From Dermabacter vaginalis (GTDB taxonomy: Bacteria > Actinomycetota > Actinomycetes > Actinomycetales > Dermabacteraceae), in NCBI RefSeq assembly GCF_001678905.1, contig NZ_CP012117.1, positions 1,984,001-2,048,000 on the forward strand: 64,000 bases of DNA, read 5' to 3'. The position numbers and the translations under genes are program-made. Within the stretch, counting starts at the first letter, position 1, and each line of letters starts with the position of its first letter. Below the pieces are notes generated by a model. That model was not told the origin of the DNA. It searched no databases and worked only from the letters and a program-made list of their open reading frames with translations. Shown one piece after another: positions 8,769 to 18,058 of this stretch.

Positions 8769-9527
8769 ATGAAGCAACGCAAGAGACTGAAAGTGGCAGC
8801 AAGCGTAAGCGCCCTTGGCCTCGTGATGGCGCTCGGCGCCTGCTCTGGGGAGAAAAAGCCTGAAACGCCAACCGTTCAGCCGGCTCCCACGGGACAGGGA
8901 CAGGGGCAGACACAGCCTTCTGACGGCGAGGGGAACAAGGACACAACTTCCGCACCGTCTGAGGACACAGCCTCGTCGGGCAGCGACGGCATCAACACTG
9001 GCTGCTCTCTGCCCGACGGGGACCAAAAAATCCCCAACTCCGCACCACCCGTAGACGAATGGGTCGACGTGAACGGCACCGGGGTCCCCACTTCCAAGAC
9101 TTACGGGCCTGAAAAGCGCGAAGGTGATCTCTTCGGCTGCTACGCCCACTCACCAACCGGCGCACTCTTTGCGATGGTCTACTTTGGAGCAGCATCAGGG
9201 AAACCCGAAGGGTTCCTCGATGCTTGGGTAACTCCTGAGGATCTCGCGACTATCCCAGAAAACCGTCGAGGTTCGAGCGGTGACAGTGGCGTGACATTAA
9301 CGCTTCGTGGATTCCGTTTCAGCTCGGCAACCCAAGACAAGGTCACCGCGGACCTAGCCTGGCACGTCACGACAGATGAGGGGCAAAACGCCACTATGGT
9401 TTCTCGCATCATTATGAAGTGGAGTGGCGACCACTGGACAATGGACCCCGAAATGGGTGACACGCCAGTTACGAGGGCACCAGCAAACCTCGATGGGTTC
9501 ACCTTGTGGAGTGCCGGTAACAGCTAG
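8769..9527 (+). CDS. Secreted lipoprotein of unknown function
   Basis: 252 residues. The N-terminus has a basic start (MKQRKRLK), a hydrophobic segment and the lipobox LGAC at about residues 22-25, so it should be lipid-anchored outside the cell. Residues 30-75 are a low-complexity linker rich in Pro, Gln, Gly, Ser and Asp, followed by a folded domain beginning near a cysteine in GCSLPDG and with a second cysteine in FGCYAHSPTGAL that could form a disulfide. I do not recognise the domain; small actinobacterial lipoproteins with this layout are often of unknown function. The gene is monocistronic and is flanked by two nearly identical 65-bp hairpin elements, one 300 bases upstream and one 97 bases downstream. 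Confidence 0.8.
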   Translation: MKQRKRLKVAASVSALGLVMALGACSGEKKPETPTVQPAPTGQGQGQTQPSDGEGNKDTTSAPSEDTASSGSDGINTGCSLPDGDQKIPNSAPPVDEWVDVNGTGVPTSKTYGPEKREGDLFGCYAHSPTGALFAMVYFGAASGKPEGFLDAWVTPEDLATIPENRRGSSGDSGVTLTLRGFRFSSATQDKVTADLAWHVTTDEGQNATMVSRIIMKWSGDHWTMDPEMGDTPVTRAPANLDGFTLWSAGNS

Positions 9528-9623
9528 CAGCGGCGTCGCAAACTGTTTTCTACTTCCCTGAACACCCCTCTGCATCCTCGCTCTATGCCCTCCTTGGTTC
9601 CTCTCTCCCTCTCTCACCGCAGC

Positions 9624-9688
9624 AAAGTGGTGAAAAACGGCCGCCTCGCGTCGAGAATCGACCCCCTAACGCGGGTTTTCACCACTTT
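9624..9688. repeat. 65-bp hairpin element, copy 2
   Basis: Identical to copy 1 (8407-8471) apart from one base in the inner right stem (CTAACG instead of CTGACG), and the flanking CGCAGC before the left arm is shared as well. The 13-bp arms are at 9624-9636 and 9676-9688. It lies 97 bases downstream of the lipoprotein stop codon. The rest of 9528-10018 has no gene. Confidence 0.75.
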
Positions 9689-9910
9689 CGTGAGATGCGA
9701 GGAGCAGGAAGAGGCGGCAGGAGGAGGGGGGAGGAAAGGGCCGGTGCAGCTTGGATTCCGACGGTTGCTTAGGCACTGCTGAGGCCAAGGAAGGAAGCTG
9801 CATACCGCGGTGCGGCAGGATTCCGACGGCACTCGGCCCCCAACTGCGCCCCCGCTCGCACTTAGCAAAGCGCTCCGCCCACCTCAGTGGTGGACGGGGC
9901 GCCGTGCTTA

Positions 9911-9969
9911 GGTGTAGAAAACCGACCGGGCAAGCCCGCGACGGAGTCACAACGTCGTTTTTCTACACC
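9911..9969. terminator. Hairpin related in shape to the 65-bp element, downstream of nrdE
   Basis: Arms GGTGTAGAAAA (9911-9921) and TTTTTCTACACC (9958-9969) enclose CGAC and GTCG inner arms. The layout (outer arm, A run, inner stem, T run, outer arm) is that of the 65-bp elements, but the arm sequence and the 59-bp length differ. On the minus strand it lies about 50 bases after the nrdE stop and would place a T run after a stem, so it may end the nrdHIE transcript. Confidence 0.45.
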
Positions 9970-10018
9970 CTGGAATGAGTGGGGCAGGCTGCGAAGAGCT
10001 CCGCACGCAGCTCCTCGG

Positions 10019-12172
10019 TTAGAGCATGCAGCTCACGCAGCCCTCAACTTCCGTGCCCTGGAGCGCCATCTGACGCAAACGGATGTAGTAGAGGGTCTTG
10101 ATGCCCTTACGCCACGCGTAGATCTGTGCCTTGTTCACATCGCGAGTCGTCGCCGTATCCGGGAAGAACAACGTGAGCGAGAGGCCCTGATCCACGTGCT
10201 GCGTCGCCTCGGCGTACGTGTCGATGATCTTCTCGTAGCCGATCTCGTACGCATCCTCGTAGAACTCGAGGTTGTCGTTCGTCATGTACGGCGCCGGGTA
10301 GTAAACGCGGCCGATCTTGCCTTCCTTGCGGATCTCGATCTTGGACACGATCGGGTGGATCGAGCTCGTCGAGTGGTTGATGTAGGAGATCGAACCGGTG
10401 GGCGGAACGGCCTGCAGGTACGCGTTGTACATGCCGTGTTCCTTCACCTCGGCAGCGAGGGCCTTCCAGTCCTCCTGCGTGGGCAGGTGAATGCTCGAGT
10501 TCTCGAAGATCTCGCGGACGCGCTGAGTCTTCGGTTCCCACACGCCGTTGATGTACTTCTCGAAGTATTCGCCGCTCGCGTACTTCGAATCCTCGAAGCC
10601 CAGGAAGGTTTCGCCGCGCTCCTGCGCGATCTTGGTCGACGCCTTAATGCACTGGTACACAACCGCGTAGAAGTACATGTTCGTGAAGTCGAGACCCTCC
10701 TCGCTTCCGTAGTGAATCGACTCGCGCGCGAGGAATCCGTGAAGGTTCATCTGGCCAAGGCCGATCGCGTGGGAGGCCTTGTTGCCGTTCGCGATGGTCG
10801 GCACCGAGGAGATGTCGGAGGAATCCGAGACTGCCGTAAGTGCACGGATCGCCGTCTCGATCGTCTTTTCGAAGTCGGGCGAGTCCACGGCCTTCGCAAT
10901 GTTGAGCGAGCCGAGGTTGCACGAAATGTCGCGACCGAGCGTCTCATAGGAGAGGTCGGCGTTCATGGTCGACGGGGTCGAGATCTGGAGAATTTCCGAG
11001 CACAGGTTCGAGTGGGTCACCTTCGCGCCGCCGATCGGGTTCGCGCGGTTCACGGTGTCCTCGAACATGATGTATGGGTAGCCCGATTCAAACTGGATCT
11101 CCGCGAGCACCTGGAAGAAGTCGCGTGCGCGGATCTTCTTCTTCGCGATGCGGTGGTCGTCCACCATTTCGCGGTACTTCTCGCTCACGTTGATGTCGGC
11201 AAACGGCTTGCCGTACACGCGCTCGACGTCGTACGGCGAGAACAGGTACATGGGCTCGTTGTTCTTCGCGAGCTCGAACGTGATGTCGGGGATGACGACG
11301 CCGAGGGAGAGGGTCTTGATGCGGATCTTCTCATCGGCATTCTCGCGCTTCGTGTCAAGGAAGCGGAGGATATCGGGGTGGTGCGCGTGGAGGTACACGG
11401 CACCGGCACCCTGGCGTGCACCGAGCTGGTTCGCGTAGCTGAACGAATCCTCGAGGAGCTTCATCACGGGGATGACGCCCGACGACTGGTTCTCGATCTG
11501 CTTGATGGGTGCGCCGTGCTCGCGGAGGTTCGAGAGCAAGAGGGCCACGCCGCCACCGCGCTTGGAAAGCTGAAGCGCGGAGTTGATCGAGCGGCCGATT
11601 GACTCCATGTTGTCTTCGATGCGCAGAAGGAAGCACGACACGAGCTCGCCACGCTGCGCCTTGCCCGCGTTGAGGAAGGTCGGGGTCGCGGGCTGGAAGC
11701 GACCATCGAGAACCTCGTCGACGATGCGCTCGGCGAGGGCCTGATCGCCAGCGGCGAGGGTCAGGGCCACCATGCACACGCGATCCTCGAAACGTTCGAG
11801 GTAGCGCTTGCCGTCAAAGGTCTTGAGTGTGTACGACGTGTAGTACTTGAACGCGCCGAGGAAGGTGGGGAAGCGGAACTTCTTCGCGTACGCGCGCTTA
11901 TAGAGCGACTTGATGAAGTCGAAGCTGTACTGGTCGAGAACGTGCTTCTCGTAGTACTCCTTCTCCACGAGATAGTCGAGCTTCTCCTGCAGCGTGTGGA
12001 AGAAGACCGTGTTCTGGTTGACGTGCTGGAGGAAGTATTCGCGGGCCGCCTCGCGGTCCTTGTCGAACTGGATCTTGCCGTCCGCGTCGTACAGGTTCAA
12101 CATGGCGTTGAGCGCGTGATAATCCATCGCCTTGTTGTGCTCGTAGCCCGGCATCTCGGTTAGCTCTGCCAA
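10019..12172 (-). CDS. nrdE: Class Ib ribonucleoside-diphosphate reductase, alpha subunit
   Basis: 717 residues, the normal NrdE length. It reduces ribonucleoside diphosphates using a radical from NrdF and electrons from NrdH. The N-terminal ATP-cone-lacking R1 domain, the active-site segment SNLCSEI (Asn, Cys and Glu of the catalytic site), CNLGSLNIA and the redox C-terminus EGCVSCML are all present. The start is taken as TTG at 12170-12172, overlapping the end of nrdI by 13 bases, because the reading [13 protein letters not shown] expected near the N-terminus follows shortly; the weak start codon suggests coupling to nrdI. Unusually, no nrdF follows: the next 490 bases are non-coding. Confidence 0.95.
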   Translation of the reverse strand: MAELTEMPGYEHNKAMDYHALNAMLNLYDADGKIQFDKDREAAREYFLQHVNQNTVFFHTLQEKLDYLVEKEYYEKHVLDQYSFDFIKSLYKRAYAKKFRFPTFLGAFKYYTSYTLKTFDGKRYLERFEDRVCMVALTLAAGDQALAERIVDEVLDGRFQPATPTFLNAGKAQRGELVSCFLLRIEDNMESIGRSINSALQLSKRGGGVALLLSNLREHGAPIKQIENQSSGVIPVMKLLEDSFSYANQLGARQGAGAVYLHAHHPDILRFLDTKRENADEKIRIKTLSLGVVIPDITFELAKNNEPMYLFSPYDVERVYGKPFADINVSEKYREMVDDHRIAKKKIRARDFFQVLAEIQFESGYPYIMFEDTVNRANPIGGAKVTHSNLCSEILQISTPSTMNADLSYETLGRDISCNLGSLNIAKAVDSPDFEKTIETAIRALTAVSDSSDISSVPTIANGNKASHAIGLGQMNLHGFLARESIHYGSEEGLDFTNMYFYAVVYQCIKASTKIAQERGETFLGFEDSKYASGEYFEKYINGVWEPKTQRVREIFENSSIHLPTQEDWKALAAEVKEHGMYNAYLQAVPPTGSISYINHSTSSIHPIVSKIEIRKEGKIGRVYYPAPYMTNDNLEFYEDAYEIGYEKIIDTYAEATQHVDQGLSLTLFFPDTATTRDVNKAQIYAWRKGIKTLYYIRLRQMALQGTEVEGCVSCML

Positions 12173-12567
12173 AACCGTTCCAACCCTTCTTTGACTGTGG
12201 TGACATCCCTCGATGTCCCAAGGAGCTCAAACTTGTAGAGGTGCGGCACGTTGCATTTGCGGGCGATGATGTCGCCGGCGATGCAGTATGCCTCGCCAAA
12301 GTTCGTGTTCCCTCCCGAGATCACGCCTTTGATGTGTGCGCGGTTGCGCTTGTCGTTGAGGAAGTGAATGACCTGCTTGGGGACCGCTCCCCCGGTATTG
12401 CCGCCACCATAGGTGGGCACCATGAGCACGAAGTCTTCGTCCATGACGAGCGGATCTTCGGTGCGACGCAACGGGATTCGCGCGACGCTTGACTCGGGAA
12501 GCTCAAGCTTCTCGATGAAACGCTTGGTGTTCTCCGAAACGGACGAAAAATAAACAAGCTTGCTCAT
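12160..12567 (-). CDS. nrdI: NrdI flavodoxin-like protein of class Ib ribonucleotide reductase
   Basis: 135 residues with the NrdI flavin-binding pattern: [16 protein letters not shown] at the N-terminus (phosphate loop for FMN) and [23 protein letters not shown] in the middle. NrdI supplies an oxidant for assembly of the dimanganese-tyrosyl radical cofactor in NrdF. It sits between nrdH and nrdE in the usual order and overlaps nrdE by 13 bases. A separate nrdF must exist elsewhere in the genome if this is the working reductase. Confidence 0.93.
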   Translation of the reverse strand: MSKLVYFSSVSENTKRFIEKLELPESSVARIPLRRTEDPLVMDEDFVLMVPTYGGGNTGGAVPKQVIHFLNDKRNRAHIKGVISGGNTNFGEAYCIAGDIIARKCNVPHLYKFELLGTSRDVTTVKEGLERFWQS

Positions 12568-12593
12568 GGTGCACGGTCACGACGCTTAACTGC

Positions 12594-12851
12594 TTAGAGG
12601 CTTGCCGCCTGGCGAAGTTCGCTCGCCTGCGCGGTGAGAGCCTTGATCTTGTCGGGGCGGAAGCCCGACCAGGAGTCGTTCGAGGTGGTCACCACAGGTG
12701 CCTGCATGAAGCCGAGTGACTTGAGGTGCGAGAGAGCCGCGGCGTCCTCGGTGATGTCCACGAGCGTGTACTCGAGACCAGCCTTGTTGAGGGCGCGCTT
12801 GGTGGCGTCGCACTGGACGCACATGGGCTTGGTGTAGACGGTGATCTCCAT
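12594..12851 (-). CDS. nrdH: NrdH glutaredoxin-like electron donor
   Basis: 85 residues. The redox motif CVQC follows EITVYTKPM, and the protein has the NrdH-type FMQAPVV and SGFRPDKI segments (the latter typical for thioredoxin-reductase-dependent NrdH). The frame is open 30 codons further upstream, but ATG 12851 is preceded by AAAGG and gives the standard length. It is the first gene of nrdHIE and has a pair of NrdR-type boxes about 90-130 bases upstream. Confidence 0.95.
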   Translation of the reverse strand: MEITVYTKPMCVQCDATKRALNKAGLEYTLVDITEDAAALSHLKSLGFMQAPVVTTSNDSWSGFRPDKIKALTAQASELRQAASL

Positions 12852-12937
12852 GAGAGGCCTTTCAAACTTCGCGGTGTTCTTCGTGTTCGCGGGGGACGCA
12901 AAACCTCGATGCAAGGCTGCGCGAACCAACGGACTCA

Positions 12938-12985
12938 ACACTACACCTAGTGGCAGATCGATGGGAACACCACAAGATGTACTGA
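12938..12985 (-). promoter_or_regulatory. Tandem NrdR boxes upstream of nrdHIE
   Basis: Two 16-bp sites resemble the NrdR consensus (acaCwAtATaTwGtgt). Plus-strand 12938-12953 reads ACACTACACCTAGTGG and matches most fixed positions; 12970-12985, read on the minus strand, is TCAGTACATCTTGTGG. Their centres are 32 bases apart, about three helical turns, which is the spacing known for paired NrdR boxes. They lie upstream of nrdH, so the operon is probably repressed by NrdR when dATP is plentiful. The remainder of 12852-13242 contains inverted repeats at 13108-13156 and 13160-13191 and no gene. Confidence 0.7.
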
Positions 12986-13107
12986 ATTACACGAATGTGA
13001 TGTGGATGGCGTGTGGACACGCTGTGACCTCATGTGAACGCACAGTGAACAGCGATGGCGTTATCCACGAACCATGCACGTCGCAGGCACGAGGCGCGGT
13101 GGATGGA

Positions 13108-13191
13108 GTTGTGGAAAAGTTGTGTTCGACGGTGAATTTCTGGTGTTTTCCACGACGACTTGGGGACGGAAGCTCGCGCCACCGTCCCCAA
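13108..13191. repeat. Two adjacent inverted repeats downstream of the Gfo/Idh gene
   Basis: GTTGTGGAAAA (13108-13118) pairs with TTTTCCACGAC (13146-13156) with one mismatch; its outer-arm/A-run/T-run layout recalls the 65-bp hairpins. Directly after it, TTGGGGACGG (13160-13169) pairs perfectly with CCGTCCCCAA (13182-13191). On the minus strand the second stem has its T run before, not after, the stem, so a standard terminator reading is doubtful. Both lie 50-135 bases beyond the Gfo/Idh stop codon. Confidence 0.5.
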
Positions 13192-13242
13192 AAAATCCTT
13201 GTGTGATTCACACCCTTCGGCGTGTCGCACCGTGACCGAAGG

Positions 13243-14652
13243 CTACGCCTCGCTGGGCTCGTTCCCGCTTGCGTTCTTCGCCTCGCTGCGCTCCGCCTGC
13301 ACGGGCGCGCTCTGCTCGGAGATCTCGACCTCGCCCTCCTCGGCACCTTTCGAGCTCACGGCCGCGAACTCGCCCTCGGCCGGCTCGGGCGCACTCACGA
13401 TCGGGGTCTCCGTGAGCGGGTTCTCGGCAACGACGGTGCTCCCCTCGCGCGCCTCAGCCCCGTGGCCGCGGCTCTCCTGCTCGGCTCCCGCACCCTCGCT
13501 CTCGGGCTCGGGCTCGGGCTCGGCGTTAATGTCGCGCCCCTCCACAAGGGCGAGCTCGCCAAGAACAGCTCTCGCCACCTCGAGATCCTCGAGCGCCTCG
13601 GTGAGCCCGTACGAAGGCTCCTTCCCCTTCGCCGCAAACGCATAGAACGCTTCGTGGAGGCCGTAGGCGGGCGAAAATTCCGAAAGGCGCTCGCTCGTGA
13701 CAATCGCGCCGTCAGACTTCTGCGTGAACGTGAAGGATCCTCGCGTATCGAGATCGGCGGTGTGAGGAAGCTCCACGCGCCCCTGCCGGCGATTCGTGAC
13801 GAAACGAATCGCGTCGTGGAACTCCGGCGCGAACGGCAGGTAGTGCCACACGAGACGCACATGCACGCCCTTCTCGAGCGCACCGAGCACCTCGATCGAG
13901 CCGGGGATCACCTGCTCGGGCCAGTGCCGCACGCCGTGCAGTTCCACGAGCGGACCGTAGGTCGAGCGCAAGAGCGCGAGTTGGGCGAGCAGGCCCGTAA
14001 GCAGGCCCTTGACGTAGATATCGCGGTCGCGCTGATTCGCGCCGGGTCCCGCGCCTTTCTCCACTGCCTCTTTGAGGCTTTCGCGGCGCGCAATGCGCTG
14101 CTCCGAGGGCAAGTCGTAGGCCGCGGAGGTCACGTGGTGTTTACCGTGCATCACGGAGCTCGCCGGCATGAGCGTCTCAAACTCGAGGCTGCGCAGGTCG
14201 CGTGCCTGGTTCTCGTCCACAAGGAGCCGCACCGACGAGTCATAAAGCGCACCGTAGGCAAGCATCACGAGCGGGCGGCCAGCCATCCGCTCGAACTCAG
14301 CAATCGCCTGGAGCTCTTCCGTTCCATACGCGACGGGTGGCTCAACGAGAACGGGAATGCCACGCTTGATGATCTGGAGGATGTCCTCACCCTTCACGCC
14401 ATCGGCACTAAAGACAACCGCATCAAGCTCAACGTCCTTGCTGCGCACGGCTGCCATGAGATCCTTGACGCTCCCATAGCGCCGCTTTTCGTCCATGCCC
14501 CATTTTTCGGCCGCCTCGCGCAGCCTGCGCGGCGAAACATCCACGACGGCGCTGAGGTGGAAGCGATCGTGGCGGCGCTGCAGCATCGGCAGGTGCACCG
14601 CTTGCGCGCACGTCCCGAGCCCCACAACGGCAACGTTAATTTTCGAGGGCAT
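13243..14652 (-). CDS. Gfo/Idh/MocA-family oxidoreductase with an acidic C-terminal tail
   Basis: 469 residues starting at ATG 14652, where AAGGA lies about 9 bases upstream; the open frame continues to 14733 but the extra residues are Arg/Pro-rich and unlike the family. The N-terminus KINVAVVGLGTCAQAVHLPML is an NAD(P)-binding Rossmann fold, and VLVEPPVAYG occupies the place of the usual EKP motif (here EPP, without the Lys that is normally catalytic). After about residue 380 the protein has an unusual tail of about 90 residues rich in Glu, Ala, Ser and Pro with repeated EP units, absent from ordinary members. Role probably sugar or related dehydrogenation, or a non-catalytic homologue; the substrate cannot be told. 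Confidence 0.8.
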   Translation of the reverse strand: MPSKINVAVVGLGTCAQAVHLPMLQRRHDRFHLSAVVDVSPRRLREAAEKWGMDEKRRYGSVKDLMAAVRSKDVELDAVVFSADGVKGEDILQIIKRGIPVLVEPPVAYGTEELQAIAEFERMAGRPLVMLAYGALYDSSVRLLVDENQARDLRSLEFETLMPASSVMHGKHHVTSAAYDLPSEQRIARRESLKEAVEKGAGPGANQRDRDIYVKGLLTGLLAQLALLRSTYGPLVELHGVRHWPEQVIPGSIEVLGALEKGVHVRLVWHYLPFAPEFHDAIRFVTNRRQGRVELPHTADLDTRGSFTFTQKSDGAIVTSERLSEFSPAYGLHEAFYAFAAKGKEPSYGLTEALEDLEVARAVLGELALVEGRDINAEPEPEPESEGAGAEQESRGHGAEAREGSTVVAENPLTETPIVSAPEPAEGEFAAVSSKGAEEGEVEISEQSAPVQAERSEAKNASGNEPSEA

Positions 14653-14699
14653 GAGCGAAATCCTTCCGGTCGTGGCGGGGTGCACCGTGCGAAAAGGGT

Positions 14700-14726
14700 T
14701 CCGACGCCTGCCGGGCAACCGTCGGA
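14700..14726. repeat. 27-bp near-palindromic repeat, copy 1 (intergenic)
   Basis: TCCGACG at the left and CGTCGGA at the right enclose CCTGCCGGGCAAC. The two halves pair except for a two-base internal loop, giving a stem with TGCC/GGCA at its tip. It lies in the gap between the Gfo/Idh start and the acyltransferase gene. Related 27-mers are at 21583, 38074 and 53792. Confidence 0.65.
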
Positions 14727-14838
14727 CCCCCATCCATTAAACACGCGGGCCCGCATTAGGAACTGCACCAGCAAGCGATTACGCTGAGAAATATGTGCGA
14801 TGCGCACGTGCGAGAGAGCTAGCCGAAGGAGCAGGCCG

Positions 14839-15507
14839 GTGTTTTACAAAACCGCCCACAGACTCGTCGCGCCGATCATCAAAGCGTGGTGGCGGCCGAA
14901 GGTCACGGGACTTGAGAACGTTCCCGAAACCGGCCCCGTGATTATTGCGGCGAACCACCACGCGAATGTTGATTCCTTTCTCGTGCCCGTCGTGTTCAAT
15001 CGCAAGGTGCGCTACATCATCAAGGCCGACTTTTGGCACAAGACCGGCCTCACCGCCCGCATCAAGCAGCGCTTCTTTGAGGCGGTGGGCTCGATTCCCG
15101 TGGAGCGCGGCACCCTGAAGTCCGCGCACGGTTCCCTCGAGAAGGCTCGCCAGGTGCTCGAGGAGGGCGGAGTGTTCGCGATCTACCCCGAGGGCACTCG
15201 CTCGAAAACCGGCAAGCTCGGCCGCGGCCGCACCGGTATCGCGTGGCTGGAAGAAAAAACGAGCGCGCCCGTCATCCCCGTGGGGCTCGTGGGTACCGAA
15301 AAACTTTTCGTACCTGGCAAGACCCTCCCCCGCCCGCGGCGCGCAAAGCTCGAGGTGCGCATCGGCACGCCCATCGACTTCAGCGACATCGATCGCTCGC
15401 TGCCCGAAAACCGCAGGCGCCGCGCCATCACGGATCGGGTGATGGAGGAAATCCAGAAACTCAGCGGGCAAGAACGCGAAACGCCCCAGCCGAAAACCGA
15501 ACACTGA
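14839..15507 (+). CDS. 1-acyl-glycerol-3-phosphate acyltransferase-like protein (PlsC family)
   Basis: 222 residues from GTG 14839 with AAGGA 8 bases upstream; a longer start at 14800 would add an Arg-rich extension. The catalytic H-x4-D is H40 to D45 in ANHHANVDSF, and the phosphate-binding YPEGTRS motif is near residue 116. It transfers an acyl chain to lysophosphatidic acid or a related lysolipid at the inner face of the membrane. The universal stress gene follows after 12 bases on the same strand, so the two are probably co-transcribed. Confidence 0.9.
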   Translation: MFYKTAHRLVAPIIKAWWRPKVTGLENVPETGPVIIAANHHANVDSFLVPVVFNRKVRYIIKADFWHKTGLTARIKQRFFEAVGSIPVERGTLKSAHGSLEKARQVLEEGGVFAIYPEGTRSKTGKLGRGRTGIAWLEEKTSAPVIPVGLVGTEKLFVPGKTLPRPRRAKLEVRIGTPIDFSDIDRSLPENRRRRAITDRVMEEIQKLSGQERETPQPKTEH

Positions 15508-15519
15508 AGGAGATCAACG

Positions 15520-15912
15520 GTGAGCATCCTCGTGGCCTACATTCCCACTCCGAAAGGCGAAGCGGCGCTCGAAGCCGCGATCGAGCGCGCCATGCAGTTC
15601 GGCACCGCGCTGCGCCTCGTCAATGTCGTGCGCGACTCGGTCGAATCGGATCCGCGCCACGCGAGCGCCGAGCAGCTCTCCTTCGCGGAGCAGACGGCCC
15701 GCCGCGCGGGCGTGCGCGACGTTAATTCTCGCACCAGGCACATCGACGAAGGCGACGAGGTTGCCCACGCGATCATGAGCGAGATCGAGGAAACGGGCGC
15801 GGACACCCTCGTGCTCGGGGCCCGCTTCGGCGGCACGGACGACCCTCGCTACCTCGGCAACACCATTCAAACGGTGATCGCGGACTCCCCCGCGGATGTA
15901 TTGATCGTCTAG
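15520..15912 (+). CDS. Universal stress protein (UspA family)
   Basis: 130 residues from GTG 15520, preceded by AAGGAG about 9 bases away. The fold starts SILVAYIPTPKG and ends with an ATP-binding-type loop GARFGG...GNTIQTVIADSPADVLIV, close to G-x2-G-x9-G-(S/T). It is short for the family and lacks the long variable loop. Location is cytoplasmic, role in stress survival is unspecific. It ends four bases inside the convergent zincin gene. Confidence 0.85.
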   Translation: MSILVAYIPTPKGEAALEAAIERAMQFGTALRLVNVVRDSVESDPRHASAEQLSFAEQTARRAGVRDVNSRTRHIDEGDEVAHAIMSEIEETGADTLVLGARFGGTDDPRYLGNTIQTVIADSPADVLIV

Positions 15913-16262
15913 CCCCAGCCGAGTTCGTGAAGGCGATCCTCTTCGATGCCGAAGAGGTGGCCGATCTCGTGGAGCACCGTCACGCGGATCTGCGCCTCGA
16001 GGTCTTCGCGGCTCGACGCCATACGCGTGAGTGGCCCGCGAAAAATCACGATGCGGCCCGGCTCGAGGAAGCCGTCGTAGTGGCCGCGTTCCGTGAGGGG
16101 CACGCCATCGAATACCCCCAGTATCTCCTCGCCGCCCTCCGGTTCCTCCTCTACGAGGATTACCGTGTTTGAGTCGGCGACCTGCGCCGCGACTTCAAGA
16201 GGGAGGGAGTCGAGCGCGTCGTCGACCGAAGCTTCGAAGTCTTCGCGGCTCATGGGGTCCAT
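15909..16262 (-). CDS. Zincin-like metallopeptidase (PF06262/DUF1025 type)
   Basis: About 117 residues. The C-terminus has the zinc site HEIGHLFGIEEDRLHELG, that is HExxH followed by a third ligand region, and the N-terminus MSREDFEASVDDALDSLPLEVA is characteristic of this small family of predicted neutral zinc proteases. The frame is open to 16316, but homologues begin with the MSREEFE-like segment, so ATG 16262 or 16253 is preferred. The upstream extension overlaps a half-copy of the 27-bp repeat (16293-16306). Substrate unknown. Confidence 0.85.
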   Translation of the reverse strand: MDPMSREDFEASVDDALDSLPLEVAAQVADSNTVILVEEEPEGGEEILGVFDGVPLTERGHYDGFLEPGRIVIFRGPLTRMASSREDLEAQIRVTVLHEIGHLFGIEEDRLHELGWG

Positions 16263-16356
16263 GCCCCAAGAATTCCAAAGCGCCTTCGTGGAGGCAAGCG
16301 TCGGCCCCGCCCCCACCGAGCGTGGCAGGAACGGGGCCGAGCGTTTCAGCTATGCG

Positions 16357-17844
16357 TTACTGGAGGCTGCCGGGAACCTCGTCCGCGCCCGCATTCGCCT
16401 TGACGGCCTTCTCGATGCGCTCGCCGATCTCCTGGTCAACGTTCTTCCAGTACTCGAATGCGCGCGAGAGCACGGGCTCGATCACGCCGTCGAGGGCACC
16501 TGCGACGGTGTTCACGAACTCCTCGCGCTCCTCGTCGCTAAACACCTCGCGCACGAGAGTGCCGGCCTGACCAAAGTCGTCGTCCTCCGCGTGGAGGGTG
16601 TACGCGGCGCGCACCATGTCGCCGTCGCTCTCCCAGCCGTTGTCGACCGGGCCCTGCTCATCCTGGTACGCACGACCGAACGAGTTCGGGGCGTACACGG
16701 GAGCATCGCCCGAGTGGAAGAACTCCATCGCCCCTTCCTTCGAGTAGGTGTTCTGGTCGTTCACCGGGCGGTTCACGGGCAGCTGGTTGTAGTTCGTGCC
16801 GAGGCGGTTGCGCTGCGCATCCGGGTAGGAGAACACGCGGCCAAGCAGCATCTTGTCGGGCGAGAAGCCGATGCCCGGAACGAGGTTCGACGGGCTGAAC
16901 GCCGTCTGTTCGATCTGCGCGAAGTGGTTCACGGGGTTCTGGTTGAGCTCGAACTCGCCCACCTTGATGAGCGGGTAGTCCTTCTTCGACCAGGTCTTCG
17001 TGAGGTCGAACGGGTTGAAGCGGTAGGTCTTCGCATCCTCGTAGGGCATGATCTGCACGGAGACATCCCACTTCGGGAACTCACCGTTCTTGATCGCGTC
17101 GAAGAGGTCCTTGCGGTGAGCATCGGCATCCTCGCCCGCAATGCGGGTCGCCTCCTCATTCGAGAGGTACTCCACGCCCTGCTGGGTGTGGAAGTGGTAC
17201 TTGACCCACGACTTCTCGCCAGCCTCGTTCACCCACATGTAGGTGTGCGAGCTGTAGCCGTTCATGTGGCGCCAGGTCTTCGGAAGACCACGCGGACCCA
17301 TGAGGTACGCGACCTGGTGGGCGCTCTCCGGCGAGAGGGTCCAGAAATCCCACTGCATCGTCGCATCGCGCAGGCCCGAATCGGGAAGGCGCTTCTGCGA
17401 GTGAATGAAGTCGGGGAACTTCATGGGGTCACGGAGGAAGAAGATCGGCGTGTTGTTGCCAACGATGTCGTAGTTGCCCTCCTCCGTGTAGAACTTGAGC
17501 GCGAACCCGCGCACGTCGCGCCACGTGTCGGGCGAGCCGAGCTCACCGGCCACGGTCGAGAAGCGGGCGAGCATCGGAGTCTTCTGACCCTTCTGGAAAA
17601 GCTTCGCCTTCGTGCACTTCGAGACATCCTCGGTCACGCGGAGCTCACCGAACGCGCCCGAACCCTTCGCGTGAGGGCTGCGCTCGGGAATGCGCTCGCG
17701 GTCAAAACGCGCGAGCTTCTCTACGAGGTTCACATCATGGAGAAGGATGGGGCCGTTCGCACCAACGCTCAGCGAGTGAGCATCGGATTCACGCACGGCA
17801 CCGGCTTCATTCGTGCTCGGAAGGTTCGGATCAAAAGTGCTCAT
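16357..17844 (-). CDS. katA: Monofunctional heme catalase
   Basis: 495 residues, the clade 3 (small-subunit) size. The distal His is H58 in ERSPHAKG, the distal Asn N131 in VGNNTPIFF, and the heme-ligand Tyr Y340 in [14 protein letters not shown]. It converts hydrogen peroxide to water and oxygen in the cytoplasm. The start ATG 17844 is preceded by AGGAAGAAGA; the open frame continues upstream to 18054, but that part is not catalase-like. A TTGACA reads on the minus strand at 17922-17927, a candidate -35 element. Confidence 0.96.
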   Translation of the reverse strand: MSTFDPNLPSTNEAGAVRESDAHSLSVGANGPILLHDVNLVEKLARFDRERIPERSPHAKGSGAFGELRVTEDVSKCTKAKLFQKGQKTPMLARFSTVAGELGSPDTWRDVRGFALKFYTEEGNYDIVGNNTPIFFLRDPMKFPDFIHSQKRLPDSGLRDATMQWDFWTLSPESAHQVAYLMGPRGLPKTWRHMNGYSSHTYMWVNEAGEKSWVKYHFHTQQGVEYLSNEEATRIAGEDADAHRKDLFDAIKNGEFPKWDVSVQIMPYEDAKTYRFNPFDLTKTWSKKDYPLIKVGEFELNQNPVNHFAQIEQTAFSPSNLVPGIGFSPDKMLLGRVFSYPDAQRNRLGTNYNQLPVNRPVNDQNTYSKEGAMEFFHSGDAPVYAPNSFGRAYQDEQGPVDNGWESDGDMVRAAYTLHAEDDDFGQAGTLVREVFSDEEREEFVNTVAGALDGVIEPVLSRAFEYWKNVDQEIGERIEKAVKANAGADEVPGSLQ

Positions 17845-18058
17845 TCTTCTTCCTGTCCTTATCTCGTGGGGGGAGGAATCAAGGGGCGATCTCCCCCGCT
17901 TCGTTGTGGAGGGATCACACTTGTCAACACTACCTGCGCTCCTTGAGCACACTCGCAAAGTCCGCGCGAGGGAGGTGGGCAGGCGTCGGACCCTTCGAGC
18001 GCGCCCTCGCGGTTGCGCCAACCCCGCGCGTATGCCCTCACAGCACCACCGCAAAAAA

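Noticed and set aside
9840-9900. Gene between the lipoprotein and nrdE
   Set aside because: Frames here are short, Pro/Arg-rich and broken by the repeated hairpins; no start with a ribosome binding site.
9887-11602. Long open frame opposite nrdE (571 codons)
   Set aside because: It lies wholly antisense to a certain gene and is rich in Arg, Val and Leu, as expected of the complementary frame of GC-rich coding DNA.
13060-13160. Replication origin (DnaA-like TTATCCACG and TTGTGGAAAA strings)
   Set aside because: Only isolated, imperfect boxes; no cluster, no AT-rich unwinding region and no dnaA or dnaN nearby.
13222-14787. Long open frame opposite the Gfo/Idh gene
   Set aside because: Antisense shadow with His/Arg-rich composition; the opposite strand has a real start, ribosome binding site and fold.
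16093-17946. Long open frame opposite katA (617 codons)
   Set aside because: Antisense to a complete catalase; no domain and biased composition.
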